NCBI GenBank assembly: GCA_905221605.1
Contig: CAJNDS010002467.1
Coordinates: 366,513 to 407,512, forward strand
Reading direction: 5' to 3'
Origin: Symbiodinium natans
Lineage: Eukaryota; Sar; Dinophyceae; Suessiales; Symbiodiniaceae
DNA: 41,000 nt
A model generated the notes under the pieces. That model was given only the letters and a program-made list of their open reading frames with translations, did no database searches and had not been told where the DNA came from. This document shows positions 1 to 11,301 of the stretch, one piece after another. The translations under genes were made by a program, and so were the position numbers. Each line of letters opens with the position of its first letter. The stretch's first letter is position 1.

Positions 1-726
1 GTCACTACTATTTTTGCTTAAAGAACCCACAAAAAACAAACATATTCTTCCTTACAAGGGTAATCGAGGTATCATGATGTATATACATATATATATATAT
101 ATATATTTATATATTTCTTTCTTTGGGGGGGGCGTCCCGTTCCAGGCTCCCTTTTTCACCTTTGCAAAAAGGTATATTATACAGCAAGGTAAAGAAAAGA
201 CAATGGGAGACTTGCTGTAATGACGATAATGGAAAAACTGCCAGGAATGGATTTATCAAACGTAAGCACGTTATTAGTTATTAGCATCACATTTCACAAA
301 CCATTTAGGTGCCCTTCTCATAAGATGGTTACTGGGTTACTTGGTGATGCTTATTAGCCAATTATAACACACCCTAAACCCTATTCCCTGAATCCTAAAC
401 CGTCAACCCAAAACCTTAAACCCTGCAAGTGGACTCTGTTGAGGTACATCGGCAATTGTAGCTGGTCATACCTCTGAACTCAGGATCCAGAGTGGGGCTG
501 GGGCAGACAACAGGGACTTTAGGACTTAGGTTTTAGGGGTTAGGGTTTCGGGTTGTTGCCTAGACCCATAAACCCTAAGTAGTGGGGGGGGGGGGGGGGT
601 CCCTTTGCTATGCTATCTGCAGTTCAGGGAGTCACCAGCTGCAATCGGTAGGTCCTTGAGGCATCTCATCATTTCCCTTGGTGGGCTCAAAATTTTCAGA
701 GGGTGTTAAGGGCCATCCTGGGGTGT

Positions 727-2080
727 AGGGTTTAGGGCTTAGGGCTTAGGGTTTAGGGTTTAGGGTTTAGGGTTTAGGGGTTTCATTCCAGAATATTTTG
801 CAGAGGGTTTCAAGGGCCGCCCAAGTAAACCATAAGGCTCCGCGGGGTGCGGGGGGAGTCCCAGCTTTCTTGGTTTAGGTTTCAAGGGCCACCGCTTTTC
901 CCAATTTCATAGGATTCTGAACCACGAGCCGTTCAAGCCTCCTCTAGACTTTCTGGCTCTTCGTAGGGAAAAATTACGGAGTCAGGAGCCCTCTATCTAG
1001 TCCCTGAGAGGGTTATAAATAGTAGAGCATAAGGCAGCTGAGTCTCTAGATCCTCATGAAGACCTGGTAAGAAATCTCGAAACTCCGAAACCCTAAGCCC
1101 CAAACTCTAAACTCTAAACCCTAAACACCAAACCCTAAACCGTAAACCCTAAACCCTAAACTTCCAAGCTAAGCAGGTCCTTAACAGAATCCATCGGGGC
1201 GGCGGCGAGACTCTCATGTTCCATGGATGCAGGCCGGAGACTGGTCCAAAGTTCTGGGGTTTAGGGTTTAGGGTTTAGGGTTTAGGGTGTAGGGTTCCTT
1301 AACTGAGGGGGCTCAAGGGCTACAACAAAGTTCCCCACTATTCCCTCAGGCTCCCTGAGCTTCCCTGAGGTTTCCTAAGTACCTAACCCGCCATGAACCC
1401 CCTTTTCGTAAGGACTCTATAAGAAGTGCTCCAGCCTTGGCGAAGTCTGCGCTGCCCAGTAGCAAGTAGATGTAGCAAGTAGATGGAGCTGAGGGTTTTT
1501 TTTGGTAAGTTACAATGTTCACATAGACTTATCCCTAACCCCAAACCCCAAAACCCTAAACCCCAAACCCTAAACCCTAAACCCTAAACCCTAAACCCTA
1601 AACCCTAAACCCTAAGCCCTAAACCCTAAACCCTAAACCCTAAACCCTAAACCCTAAACCCTAAATCCTAGCCTGCGGTCCCACAGTGTCGCTGGAGCTC
1701 GTCAGTGGATTTTGGAGTTCAGGGATAGGTAGGGAAGACAAGCCATGGCCTTTTGGTCCACTGCTGCGAAAGCCTCAACTCTTTCAGTCATTTTTGCTGA
1801 TGGTTTAGGGTTTAGGGTTTAGGGTTTAGGGTTTAGGGTTTAGGGTCTAGGGTTTAGGGTTTAGGGTTTAGGGTTTAGTTTAGGCTTTAGGGTTTAACAT
1901 GTAGGGTTTATCGTTCACATGTACCCCCAAGTGCGCACCCCTTAATTAGGGTTTAGGGTTTAGGGTTCAGGGTTCAGGGTTTAGGGTTTAGGGTTTAGGG
2001 TTTAGGGTTCAGGGTTTAGGGTTTAATTTGGGTTTAGGGTTAGGGTTTCGGGTTTAGGGTTCAGGGTTTAGGGTTGGGAG
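727..2080. repeat. cluster of TTTAGGG/CCCTAAA arrays, both orientations
   Basis: Arrays at about 727-780 (TTTAGGG), 1090-1162 (CCCTAAA, degenerate), 1257-1292 (TTTAGGG), 1545-1670 (CCCTAAA, the longest here), 1801-1890 and 1948-2078 (TTTAGGG). Intervening unique pieces of 100-200 nt show nothing recognisable. Confidence 0.9.
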
Positions 2081-2114
2081 ATTTGATAAAATGGTGCTGC
2101 ACTGTGGGTGCCAG

Positions 2115-2171
2115 GACTGCGGCGAACGAGGCCAAGATCCTGCAGGACGTGCTGAACCCCAATAATCATGA
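2115..2171 (+). CDS. exon-like island, unrecognised
   Basis: Reads TAANEAKILQDVLNPNNHE between acceptor tgccag|gac and a GT donor (ga|gttccc). Size and splice style match the kinase exons further on. The helical sequence vaguely recalls a kinase αC helix, which is not enough for an assignment. A MITE begins immediately after the donor. Confidence 0.4.
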
Positions 2172-2173
2172 GT

Positions 2174-2297
2174 TCCCCAACTACACTACACCCCCCCCCT
2201 AGATTCCCCCCATAATTTAAGGCTATTTAGGGATAATGAAGCCTAATTAAGGTCATTTAAGGCGAGAGTAGTATAGAGGGGGGGTAGTATAGGGGAT
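2174..2297. mobile_element. MITE family D copy
   Basis: Ends CTACACTACCCCC-like and GGGGGTAGTATAGGGG. The core reads CCATAATTTAAGGCTATTTAGGGATAATGAAGCCTAATTAAGG. An inverted relative lies at 22561-22693. Confidence 0.6.
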
Positions 2298-2515
2298 TTT
2301 CCTAAACCTTGAGTCCTTGGCCTACCCTTGTATACCCAAAACCCTATATGGTTGTGCGCTGTGCGTTGGCAAGCAAACCCCTTCCCCCCCCCTAGGTATC
2401 CCCCCCCCCCCCCCCCTCCCGCCCATGGTCTACGCTCGCCCCTAAACCAACCCTAAACCCTGACCCCTAAACCCCTCTTCATATATATATATATATATAT
2501 ATAACCCTTGTAAAT

Positions 2516-2768
2516 TTCGTCGATTTAGGCAAGTCCTTCGTCGATTTAGGACTTGACGAAGGGCTTGCCTTAATCGATGAAGGACTTGCCTAATTCGACG
2601 AAGGGCCTATCCTGGCCACCCTCATTCATCGATTTAGGCAAGTCTTTCGTCGATTTAGGCAAGTCCTTCGTCGATTAAGGCAAGCCCTTCGTCGATTTAG
2701 GCATGTCCTTCGTCGATTTAGGCAACTCCCTCGTCGACTTAGGCAAGTCCTTCGTCGATTTAGGCAAA
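2516..2768. repeat. 21-bp tandem repeat with an inverted core
   Basis: The unit CGTCGATTTAGGCAAGTCCTT repeats about seven times at 2628-2768 and twice at 2516-2550. The segment 2551-2612 holds the same unit in reverse orientation. The block is preceded by (TA)n at 2481-2502. An open frame across it (SFVDLGK heptads) is a by-product of the repeat. Confidence 0.85.
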
Positions 2769-2825
2769 TGGGTCAAATGGGTTTGGTGCGAGGTGCCCTC
2801 CCCGGGCTCCGAAAAATTCTTCTGG

Positions 2826-3168
2826 GGTCTAATGTTAAGGGCTCCGGGATCTCCATGTTTTGTTGTTCTTCCCTTCGTTCCATTTCTTTTGGGTGCTTTG
2901 GGAAGCTTCCCGGAGCCTCTTCGAGCTTTTGGGAGCCTCCCCCGGCTCCCAAGAATTCTGCTGGGGTCTACCCAAAGGCTCCTATGTAGTACCTTTTGGG
3001 GGTAGTATACTAGAATCCCCTATAACTAACCCAAAAAGGAACTACATTGGAGCCTTTGGGTAATATTAAGGGCTCAGGGATCTCCATTTTTTTGTTTTTC
3101 CTTTTCTTGGTTTTTCCTCACTGTATCTGGAGAGCTTCTGGGAGCAAATGGGTGTGGTGCGAGGGTTT
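2826..3168. repeat. diverged direct duplication
   Basis: Two copies of a segment running TTAAGGGCTC(C/A)GGGATCTCCAT, followed by T-rich sequence, occur near 2834 and 3065. AAATGGGT(T/G)TGGTGCGAGG occurs near 2777 and 3146. The MITE at 2970-3061 separates the copies. Confidence 0.5.
2970..3061. mobile_element. MITE-like element with TA duplication
   Basis: About 90 nt with inverted ends CCCAAAGGCTCC...GGAGCCTTTGGG and subterminal ATGTAGT/ACTACAT, flanked by TA on both sides. This fits a Tc1/mariner-type non-autonomous element. Confidence 0.65.
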
Positions 3169-3299
3169 AGGAAAACCTGCGCACGATGAAGAATAGACGC
3201 GGTGTTTTTTTTCGAAATGTTATGGGACCCTCTGGGCTGGTGGGGACCCTCTGGGCTGGTGGGGGCTTCTATGCAAGCAATGTCCTTCGTAAACTCTTA

Positions 3300-5770
3300 G
3301 CCCTAAACCCTAACCCCTAAACCCTAACCCCTAAACCCCAAACCTAAACCAGGGAGGGGGGGGGGGCCTGCAAAGCGAAATGGGAGAGGCCCAAACTTGT
3401 TGAGGATTCAGGGTTTAGGGGCAACCTTCAGCGCTAAATCCCTAAAACCCCGAAACCTTACACCCTTCAACCCCAATGTCTCAAGCAAGGACGGCTTTCA
3501 GGTCTCAAGCTGCTGCAGCGGTGGCAAAGGCTACGGCACCTGGCCGCTTGCTTGCAGGGAGGGTGGTTTATGGTTTGGGGTTTAGGGTTGAGGGTTTAGG
3601 GGTTTTGGGGTTTAGGGGTGATGGGATATTCAACCCTAAAGCCTACACCCTAGAGTTTAGGGTTGAGGGTTCAAGGAAGGATATTCTGTGTCTAAGGGTC
3701 TATAAGGTCTAGGTGTTGGGGCTTGGGTTTTCTGAGTCTAGGGGTGAGGATCAGGGGGCTGGGCGGGGGTGGCTAGCTGATGGAATCATGGGCATTGGAG
3801 TCTAGCCCTGAAAACCCTAAACCCTAAACCCTCGTGACAAGAAGTGCCCCATAATCTAGATCAACACCCGCACTCCGGGTGAGAAGTGCCGTAATGTGGT
3901 ACTATGTTAGTTTAGGGTTTAGGGGTTAGGGTCAAGTTCAAGATAACAGGACTTATCACCCAGTCTAGGGTCCTCGTAGCTCTACTCATAATTTGGGGTT
4001 GATATGTGCAAAATTGTGAAGCTGGTGCACACTACTCGTTAGGAACAGGCTGAAGATTTCGCCTGGGCGCTGAAAAGTTCGGGCGCGAAAGTCGCGTGAT
4101 TGAACCTCACCCCACCCCCACGCCCCCTACAGGGTTTTCGGGGCTTAAGGGTTTTTCGGGCCATCTGAAACCGAGAAATCTCCAGGGCCCCCTAGTCTGT
4201 CATACCGCTCCACCGAGCCATCGCGAGGAAGCAGCCTGGAACGAGGCAACACGCCCTGAACCCTAGATCCAGAAACCCTGGGCACCAAAGCTCCCAAAGC
4301 CCCTAAACTCCAAACCCCAAACCCCAAACCCCAACCCAGATAGGGTCTACCCTAAACCCTAAACCCTAAACCCTAAACCCGAAACCCTACAAAGCATTCG
4401 ACTGAGACCCTGGGGCCTTGGAGCATGGCAAGCCCTATCCCCTAAACCCTACAGTAGGTTTAGGGTTTAGGGTTTAGGGTTTAGGGCTTAGGGTTTAGGG
4501 TTTAGCGTTTAGGGTTTAGGGTGTCGGGTTTTAGGGGTTTAGGGTTTACACCCAAAGCCCCGCGCCCTGGGATGTGGGTGCCCAGGTTTGCGTACAACGC
4601 CAAGTACAGCAACTGTGGCTATGCCTTGAGGGCATCCAATGGGTGCCCACGGCCAAACTTGGCTTGGCTTTGGGTTTAGGGTTTAGGGTTTAGTTTAGGG
4701 TTTGGGGTTTAGGGTTTACGGTTTAGGGTTTCGGGTTTAGGGTTTAGGGTTTAGGGTTGGGACCTGATTCCCTTTTTTGTTGTTTAGGTTCCCTCAGAAG
4801 CCCCTTCAACCCAAAATGGGCACCCTTTTTTATTCCTAGATTACTTTCGGGCCGAGCAGAGGGAGTTCAAGGGAGGGACCCTGATGAGGGACCTTAGGGT
4901 TTAGGGTTCAGGGTTCAGGGTTTAGGGTTTAGGGTTTAGGGTTTAGGGTTTGGGGTTATATACATAGGGGTTATTTAGGGGAATAAGATTGAGGGTCCCT
5001 ACTCAGGCTCAGGGTTTTGGGGGTTGGGTTTTGGGGTTGTAGCTTTTTAGGGTAGCCATAAGCGCCTAGACCCCCCAAAAAGTAGCGGCCGCTGTCAACA
5101 TCCCTAACCTTACAGAGCACCCCCGTATAAGCTCTCCGTTTAGGGGCTAAAGGGGATATGGGTTTGGGTATGTTTGATTATTCTTAGAGTCTAGCGATAA
5201 GGTGTGTAGGATTTCGATGTCTAAAGCTTTAAAGGCCTAACTTTGGTACCCCGATGTGCCTTTCAACTTGGAGCCTCCAGAAGAAAAGGCAAATCCGGTT
5301 TTAGCATGCAGCGGTTTGAGGTTTGGGCCATTGGGGCTTAGGGCTGAAGAGTTCAGGGCCTTGAGATTTGTATGGAGGGGGCGAGGGGGGGGGGGGGTGT
5401 CGCTTTGGGCGTCAGGGGACTAGAGGAAGGGACCCGGACCTCAAGGGCTTCATACACATGGGGACTCTACCAGGGGGAATAAGGGAATAAGGTTCAGGGT
5501 CCCTTCTAGGGGGTCCCTCCTTTAAACCCTAAACCCTAAACCCAAAACCCTAAACCCTAAACCCTAAACCCTAAACCCTAAACCCTAAACCCTGAACCCT
5601 AGAAGTCCCTTCTAAGGGGCCTCCTTCTGGCCCTTAAGTGATTCTCTAACCCTGATCCCCTCATCGGCTTTGCCCATTCCGAGTCCTCACAAGCTCAGAA
5701 TATCAAACCCTCGACTGGGAGAATGGGGTCTAGGGTTTAGGGTTTGGGGTTTAGGGTTTGGGGTGTAGGA
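3300..5770. repeat. cluster of short TTTAGGG/CCCTAAA arrays
   Basis: Arrays at about 3300-3346, 4347-4390, 4458-4550, 4671-4760, 4898-4955, 5523-5600 and 5733-5765, changing strand between neighbours. Apart from the exon-like island at 4586-4631, the spacers hold diverged repeat sequence. Confidence 0.85.
4586..4631 (+). CDS. exon-like island, unrecognised
   Basis: Reads FAYNAKYSNCGYALR after acceptor cccag|gtt with a GC donor (agg|gcatcc). Its start phase fits the end of the island at 2115-2171. It lies in 120 nt of non-repeat DNA between TTTAGGG arrays. Confidence 0.3.
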
Positions 5771-5791
5771 ATAGCCCGTCCGAGTGCGGAG

Positions 5792-5890
5792 GGTGGCACA
5801 CATGTTTATCTGCGTGGTGTCGTACCACTACACCGTGCTGGACAACATGGAGATGCGGGTGGTGGGCCAGAACTGTGCCTTCCCACAATG
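5792..5890 (+). CDS. exon-like island, unrecognised
   Basis: An open frame reads VAHMFICVVSYHYTVLDNME then MRVVGQNCAFPQW, hydrophobic at first. Acceptor cggag|ggt. The donor is unclear and the alternative frame is Gly/Pro-rich, so the frame choice rests on composition only. Confidence 0.3.
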
Positions 5891-6626
5891 GCTGCTTGGC
5901 TGGCTTAGGGTGCGAGGTTAGGGTTTAGGGTTTAGGGTTTAGGGTTTAGGGTTTAGGGTTTAGGGTTTAGGGTTTAGGGTTTAGGGTTCAAGGTTTCAGA
6001 TTTCAGGAGGGCTAAGGGTTCAAGAGCTAGGGTCCAGGGCTTCGGGCCGTAAGGTCTAAACTCCCAACTCGCAAGGATCTGCGGGCTGGTAAGAGGGGGG
6101 GGGGGGGGCTCAGAGGCCTAAGCCCTAAGCCCTGAACCCTAACCTCCATTAGCGCCTCCTTCGGACATGTTGAGCACTTCTCACTTCCTGGATATTCAGA
6201 GTTTAGGTTTTAGGGCTTAGGGTTTGGGGTTTAGAGGCCTCACGAAGGCTGATCAACCCCTATGGTAGGCCATACGACAGGCGAAGGGTCCGGGTTGGGG
6301 TGGAACAACTAACCTAAACACGAACCCTGAGTATTGCCCGAAACCCCAAACCCCAAATACTTAAGACCCTATGGACCCCAGACCCCCAAGCCCCATGTAC
6401 CCGATGGCCCTTGAACCCTAACCTAGCTTGGACACTGGGGCATGTAGTAATCTACGCGCCCTTCTTGGGCTGTACTTGGGACTATTTTTCTAGAGAGTTT
6501 GATGAGGCCAACCTAGCCCTAAACCCTAAACCCTAAACCCTAAACCCTAAACCCTAAACCCTAAACCCTAAACCCTAAACCCTAAACCCTAAACCCTAAA
6601 CCCTAAACCCTAAACCCCTAACCCGA

Positions 6627-6743
6627 CTTGGATGCCCTTTTAACTTCGTAAGTAGGGTTAGAAATGCGGGTTCTGGGGATGAAAAGAGGGTTTCAAGGGG
6701 TACTAAGTGGCCGTACTAAGTCAAAAGAGCTTCGAAGTATGGC
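6627..6743. mobile_element. MITE family B copy
   Basis: Left end TTGGATGCCCTTTTAACTTCGTAAGTAGGG; right end TACTAAGTCAAAAGAGCTTCGAAGTATGG. The ends are partly inverted (ACTTAGTA/TACTAAGT). Related copies at 7379-7505 and 20668-20816. Confidence 0.6.
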
Positions 6744-6946
6744 CCCTAAACCCTAAACCCGAAACCTTGAACCCTAAACCCTAAACCCGAAACCTCAAAC
6801 CCTAAATCCGAAACCTTAAGCCCTGAACCCTAAACCCGAAACCTTAAACCCTAAACCCCAAGCCCTAAGCCCCAAGCCCTAAACCCTAACCCTAAACCCT
6901 AAACCCTAAACACTAAACCCTAAAACGCAACTCAAGGCTGATCCAG

Positions 6947-6988
6947 TACAAGACCACCTATCCCCTGTCGTTTCCGCCCCGCCGCGCG
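6947..6988 (+). CDS. exon-like island, unrecognised
   Basis: Reads YKTTYPLSFPPRR after acceptor atccag|tac, with GC dinucleotides at 6982-6990 that could be donors. It is a short GC-rich patch flanked by telomere-type arrays on both sides. Confidence 0.25.
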
Positions 6989-7378
6989 GGGATGCTTGGC
7001 CTGGCTTCAGAGTTTTGTTTTGGGGTTAGGGTTTACTTAGGGTTTAGGGTTTAGGGTTTAGGGTTTAGGGTTTAGGGTTTATTGTTTAGGGTTTAGGGTT
7101 TTGGGTTTAGGGTTCAGGAGCCCCCCCCCCCCCATCCTAAACCCTAAGGCTTCGGGGTTTAAGGTTCTCGTCGTGGGGGTTGTCACCCTAAACCCTAAAT
7201 CCTAAACCCTAAACCCTAAATCCTAAACCCTAAACCCGACGTCAGGGGGTCTTTGACGTGTCTTTTGGGGCTTGGGTTGTGAGCTGCTTTTCTTTGTTTT
7301 ATAGGTTTCGGGTTTAGGGTTTAGGGTTTAGGGAAATTCCTTCCTTATAATTCTGCTTTTAGAGGCGAAGGAGTATGC

Positions 7379-7505
7379 GTTCTTGGAAGCCCTTTTGACT
7401 TAGTAAGTGCGGCTACTAAGGTGGGTCAGGGAGATTACAATACGGTTTATAGGGGACACAAGTAGACTTACTAATTAAGTCAAACGAGCCTCTGAGTATG
7501 GGCCG
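7379..7505. mobile_element. MITE family B copy
   Basis: Left end TCTTGGAAGCCCTTTTGACTTAGTAAGT; right end ACTAATTAAGTCAAACGAGCCTCTGAGTATGGGCC. Same layout as 6627-6743. Confidence 0.6.
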
Positions 7506-7973
7506 GCCCAGAACCACCCTAAACCCGAAACCCTAAGCCCTAAAACCCTAAACCTAAACCCTAAACCCTAAATCCTAAACCCTAAACCCTAGTTGGGGTA
7601 TGCTAAATGATTCAGAGATTGCCTTTCATTGTCCATGCACCAAGAGTTGACCAACCCAGGAGCTCAAGACCCCTCATTTTTGAATCGTGTCAGCTTAGGG
7701 TCGTCTCTTTGAGGCTTTGAGTGTAGGGTTTACGGCTTAGGGTTTAGGGTTTAGGGCTTAGGGTTTAGGTTCAGGGTTTAGGGTTTAGAGCTTAGGGTTT
7801 AGGAGTTCAGCAAGACGAGGACTAGATCTCCAGGGCAACAGCGAGACACTCGGCTGAATGGACCGCCAACACCGACATCTTGCATCGCTAAACCCTGGTT
7901 GAGCCCTGTAAACACCGAACTTTCCAGGAAGGCCAATACCTCTTAGCTTGGTCACAAACTTCTACTATACGCA

Positions 7974-8023
7974 GGAACTACCGTCAAAGGGACTTTGCAG
8001 AAACCCCCAAGTACCGCCTGCGC
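7974..8023 (+). CDS. exon-like island, unrecognised
   Basis: Reads NYRQRDFAETPKYRLR between acceptor tacgcag|gaa and GT donor (cgc|gtgtgt). Its 50-nt size matches the kinase exons. No family is recognised. Confidence 0.3.
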
Positions 8024-8489
8024 GTGTGTGGCCCGTTGGCATTTGTAACCTTGACCCTAAACCCTGAACCCTGAACCCTGAACCCTAAACCCTAAGTACA
8101 AGTAGAGGTCCTCTTACGATACCAACTTCAGCTGAAGGAGAATATATATATATATATATATATATTGGGTTTCCTTTTGGGTGTCCTAGTAATAAACGCC
8201 CTACTTCATGCGCACTTGTAGCCCTACATGTGTAGACAGGACCTTGGGAAAGTTGTTTTTCCCTTGTTGGGTTTCTCAAGAGAGGATCTTTTTTTGGAAT
8301 ACTGATTCCAAAGGGTTTTCAGGGCCATCCTAGCTGTAGCATTGTTGGGCTGATACTTGGGGTAGTTCTCTGCATTAGGCCCCCTTTTGCGGTTCTACGT
8401 GTTAGTACCAAAAAGGACCCCCCCCCAAAAAAAAAAAAAAAAAAACAACAACAACAACAAAGGAACCGAACCTCAGCTAAAAAAAAACA

Positions 8490-9562
8490 AAACCCTAAAC
8501 CCTAAACCCTAAACCCTAAACCCTGAATTGGATCCTCGGGGATTGAGAGTTTTTAGGAGCTCATAGGTTTTGGGCTCAAGGGTTTAGGAGTATCGCGCTT
8601 TCAGGGCACCCTGAAGTTAAGACCCTAAACCCTAAACCCCAAACCTTGAAGCCTAACCCCTAACCCCTAGCCCCTAACCCCTAAACCCTAAACCCTAAAC
8701 CCTAAACCCTAAACCCTAAACCCTAAACCCTACACGCGCACGCTGGAGAGGTATGGCACGTGGTCCGAGACGGCCGCTGGGTCAGGGAGTCGGTTGGGAC
8801 TTGAGGCGCCTTCCCCCCCCCCCCCGTTTATATAGGGTTTAGGGTTTAGGTTTAGGCGGTTTAGGCGGTTTAGGCGGTTTAGGCGGTTTAGGCGGTTGAG
8901 GGTTTAGGGTTTAGGGTTTAGGGTTTAGGGTGTAGGGCTAGGCTTTCCAGGGGCCTTGGAGTGATTTTGTAGGGTTCAGGGTTCAGGGCTTAGGGTTTAG
9001 GGGTTTGGGGGTTTAGGGGTTTGGGTATTTTGGGTTTTGGGTTCAGGGTTTTGGGGTTTTTGAGGTTTGGGGATGTCGGGGTTTTGGGTTTTGGGTTTTG
9101 GGGCTTAGGGCTTGAGGGTTTGAGGGTTTAGGGGTTTGGGGGTCTAGGGGTTTGGGGAGTTGGGTATTTGGGGGTTTCGGGTTGAGGGTTTTGGGGCTTA
9201 GGGTTTGAGGTTGAGATATTCCCCCTTATACTAAGAGTCGTTAATGGGGATTAGAATACAAGGAGGGGGCCCCTAGTTATAAGTAGAACTATAAGAACCC
9301 TAAGTTGGGTTATAAGGATCCTAACCTTGGGTTATAAGTCCCTTAAGTAAAGTTGCTGTAGTAAGGGAGGCCCCTCTTGTAGGGGGTACATTCATCCCTA
9401 CTAAGGACTGTTGTCTAAGGGGGAACATCCCAAGTTTGTGGGCTTCAGGGATTGAGGGTTCCCCCACATATATACCTTATACAGCCCCTATATACCTAAG
9501 CAGCCCCTAAATAACCTCTAGGGTCTCTTATACCCTAAACCCTAAACCCTAAACCCTAAATT
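8490..9562. repeat. telomere-type arrays plus GGCGGTTTA variant
   Basis: CCCTAAA arrays at 8490-8525 and 8660-8730, then a five-copy variant unit GGCGGTTTA at about 8857-8900 inside a TTTAGGG array (8835-8930). 8970-9205 is a long drift of TTTGGGG/TTTAGGGG-like variants. A short CCCTAAA array closes at 9535-9562. Confidence 0.8.
9215..9440. mobile_element. MITE family C copy
   Basis: Begins GAGATATTCCCCCTTATACTAAGAGTCG and ends GGACTGTTGTCTAAGGGGGAACATC. The interior repeats GGTTATAAG units. Related to 21903-22003. Confidence 0.5.
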
Positions 9563-9719
9563 TAAGAGCCTCCGGCTCAAGCCGCCGACCCCGCTGGAGC
9601 ATAGTTGAAAGGTTTAAACGCGCTCGTCAGCTCAAAAAGTTGATGTGCTTGAGCCTCCGTTGGGACCCAAACAGGAGCTGAAGCCAGCTTGAAGGCCAGG
9701 GCAGCCCCATCAAATGGTA

Positions 9720-9801
<82 letters not shown>
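9720..9801. repeat. poly-G tract of 82 bases
   Basis: An uninterrupted run of G on the plus strand, the longest homopolymer in the window. A frame crossing it would be poly-Gly and is not a gene. Length is likely unreliable in sequencing. Confidence 0.9.
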
Positions 9802-9802
<1 letters not shown>

Positions 9803-9978
9803 CCTGTGCTAAACCCGCCTATGGTCCGTGAGTTTATGCCGTGTGGGTGGCCTGGCCCTCCATGGAAAAGCTGCCCGGGGACCCCCCCCTACCCCCCCCC
9901 CGCGTTTTGGGGGGTAAGGAGGGAAAGAGGGAGGTTTTCACCTCCTTTTCCCATCCAACACGCCGCCAGGGTCGGCGG

Positions 9979-10066
9979 ACCCTAAACCCTAAACCCTAAA
10001 CCCTAAACCCTAAACCCTAAACCCTAAACCCTAAACCCTAAACCCTAAACCCTAAACCCTAAACCC
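9979..10066. repeat. (CCCTAAA)n array
   Basis: About twelve near-perfect units in one orientation, flanked by unique sequence on both sides. Confidence 0.95.
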
Positions 10067-10399
10067 TCCTTTAGTCCCTTGATTGAGGCTTCCCCGGAAT
10101 TCAACAGCACTAAGGCCCTAAGCCTCCGAAACTCAGAAACTCTTGCGAGACCCAAGCGATCAGGCCTCGAACCCCCCAATGGGTTCCAGGGTTTAGGGTG
10201 CAGGGTTTGGGGTTTGCTGCAATCGGGCGTAGATGCTGTGAAGGTTATAGGAACAAGCTCGAAAGCTTCGTGAGGTGCGAAGAGCAGCTCTGGCCCGAGT
10301 GCGGGGCCGTCAAATTCCTTTCTCCCACCCACCGCAAAATCGCCAGCCTGGTTCCTAAACCCTAAACCCTAAACCCTAAACCCTAAACCCTAAACCACA

Positions 10400-10930
10400 A
10401 AAGGGGCGGATCGAGGGGCTCAAGCACCCGCCCCCCCCCCCCCCGGTAGGGGGGCGGCCTAAGCCTTGAGTTTGGGGTTTAGGGAGCCCTAACAACACCC
10501 AAGTCCTACGCCCTGGGCCTCTATATAGCTTGGGCTATCTCCATAGAGAGCCCTGGAAAGGTGCCTTCTTCGCGATCTGTGGCTCCTCTAGACCATGTAC
10601 AGTGTACAGACTTGATGTTTAGTTCTGATTTGTTGGACTGGAGCCCCCTGTTGCTGCGGAGACGCTCCGTATATAGCACTGAACTGTATATTGCCTGTTC
10701 AGGGTTTTGAGTTTTTTTTTGGGGTTCATGTGGCGGAGCGTCGTGCTGCAGCAGCATTCCTGCATGTACAGCTGTACAGCGCTCGTCCATGGGTTTTGTC
10801 GTGCTGACGGCACAACATCAGCACACGTGCCCTTTATTTAGCGATCACTGCTTACAAGACATTGCCGTAAGAAAGCACGCAAGGGGTGAACGGCCTCCTA
10901 TGTCCTCAAGGCCCAGATATACCCGCTTAA
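10400..10930. other. non-telomeric stretch, nothing assigned
   Basis: Mostly unique sequence with a poly-C tract near 10431-10444. Minus-strand frames of 64 and 89 codons overlap but have no recognisable motifs or splice structure. Confidence 0.3.
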
Positions 10931-10936
10931 ACCTGA

Positions 10937-11196
10937 AAACCCTAAACCCTCTATAAACCCTAAACCCTAAACCCTAAACCCTAAACCCTAAACCCTAAAC
11001 CCTAAACCCTAAACCCTAAACCCTAAACCCTAAACCCTAAACCCTAAACTAACCCTAAACCCTAAACCCTAAACCCTAAACCCTAAACCCTAAACCCTAA
11101 ACCCTAAACCCTAAACCCTAAACCCTAAACCCTAAACCCTAAACCCTAAACCCTAAACCCTAAACCCTAAACCCTAAACCCTAAACCCTAAACCCT
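10937..11196. repeat. longest (CCCTAAA)n array of the window
   Basis: About 260 nt of CCCTAAA units with a single phase break at about 11048 (AAACTAACCC). Followed 100 nt later by a TTTAGGG array (11302-11385) of opposite orientation. Confidence 0.95.
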
Positions 11197-11301
11197 GTCC
11201 TGTTTGGGTACTGACTGTGGTCACAAGTCACAGACGCCATAAGGAGCAAGCTACACGCCCCAACCCCAACCTCGAAGATCCTAAGCCCCTGACTTCCATG
11301 A

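Larger units (their letters stand above)
5913..7803. repeat. cluster of TTTAGGG/CCCTAAA arrays
   Basis: Near-perfect arrays at 5913-5992 (TTTAGGG), 6514-6620 (CCCTAAA), a degenerate CCCTAAA/CCCGAAA block at 6745-6930, and 7028-7110, 7188-7240, 7530-7592 and 7724-7803. Two related MITE copies lie between them. Confidence 0.88.

Noticed and set aside
2703-3005. A 100-codon frame with SFVDLGK heptads
   Set aside because: The heptads come from the 21-bp tandem repeat, which has a length divisible by three. The rest is MITE sequence.
9689-9985. A 98-codon frame across the poly-G run
   Set aside because: Most of it is poly-Gly from a homopolymer, with no splice or start context.
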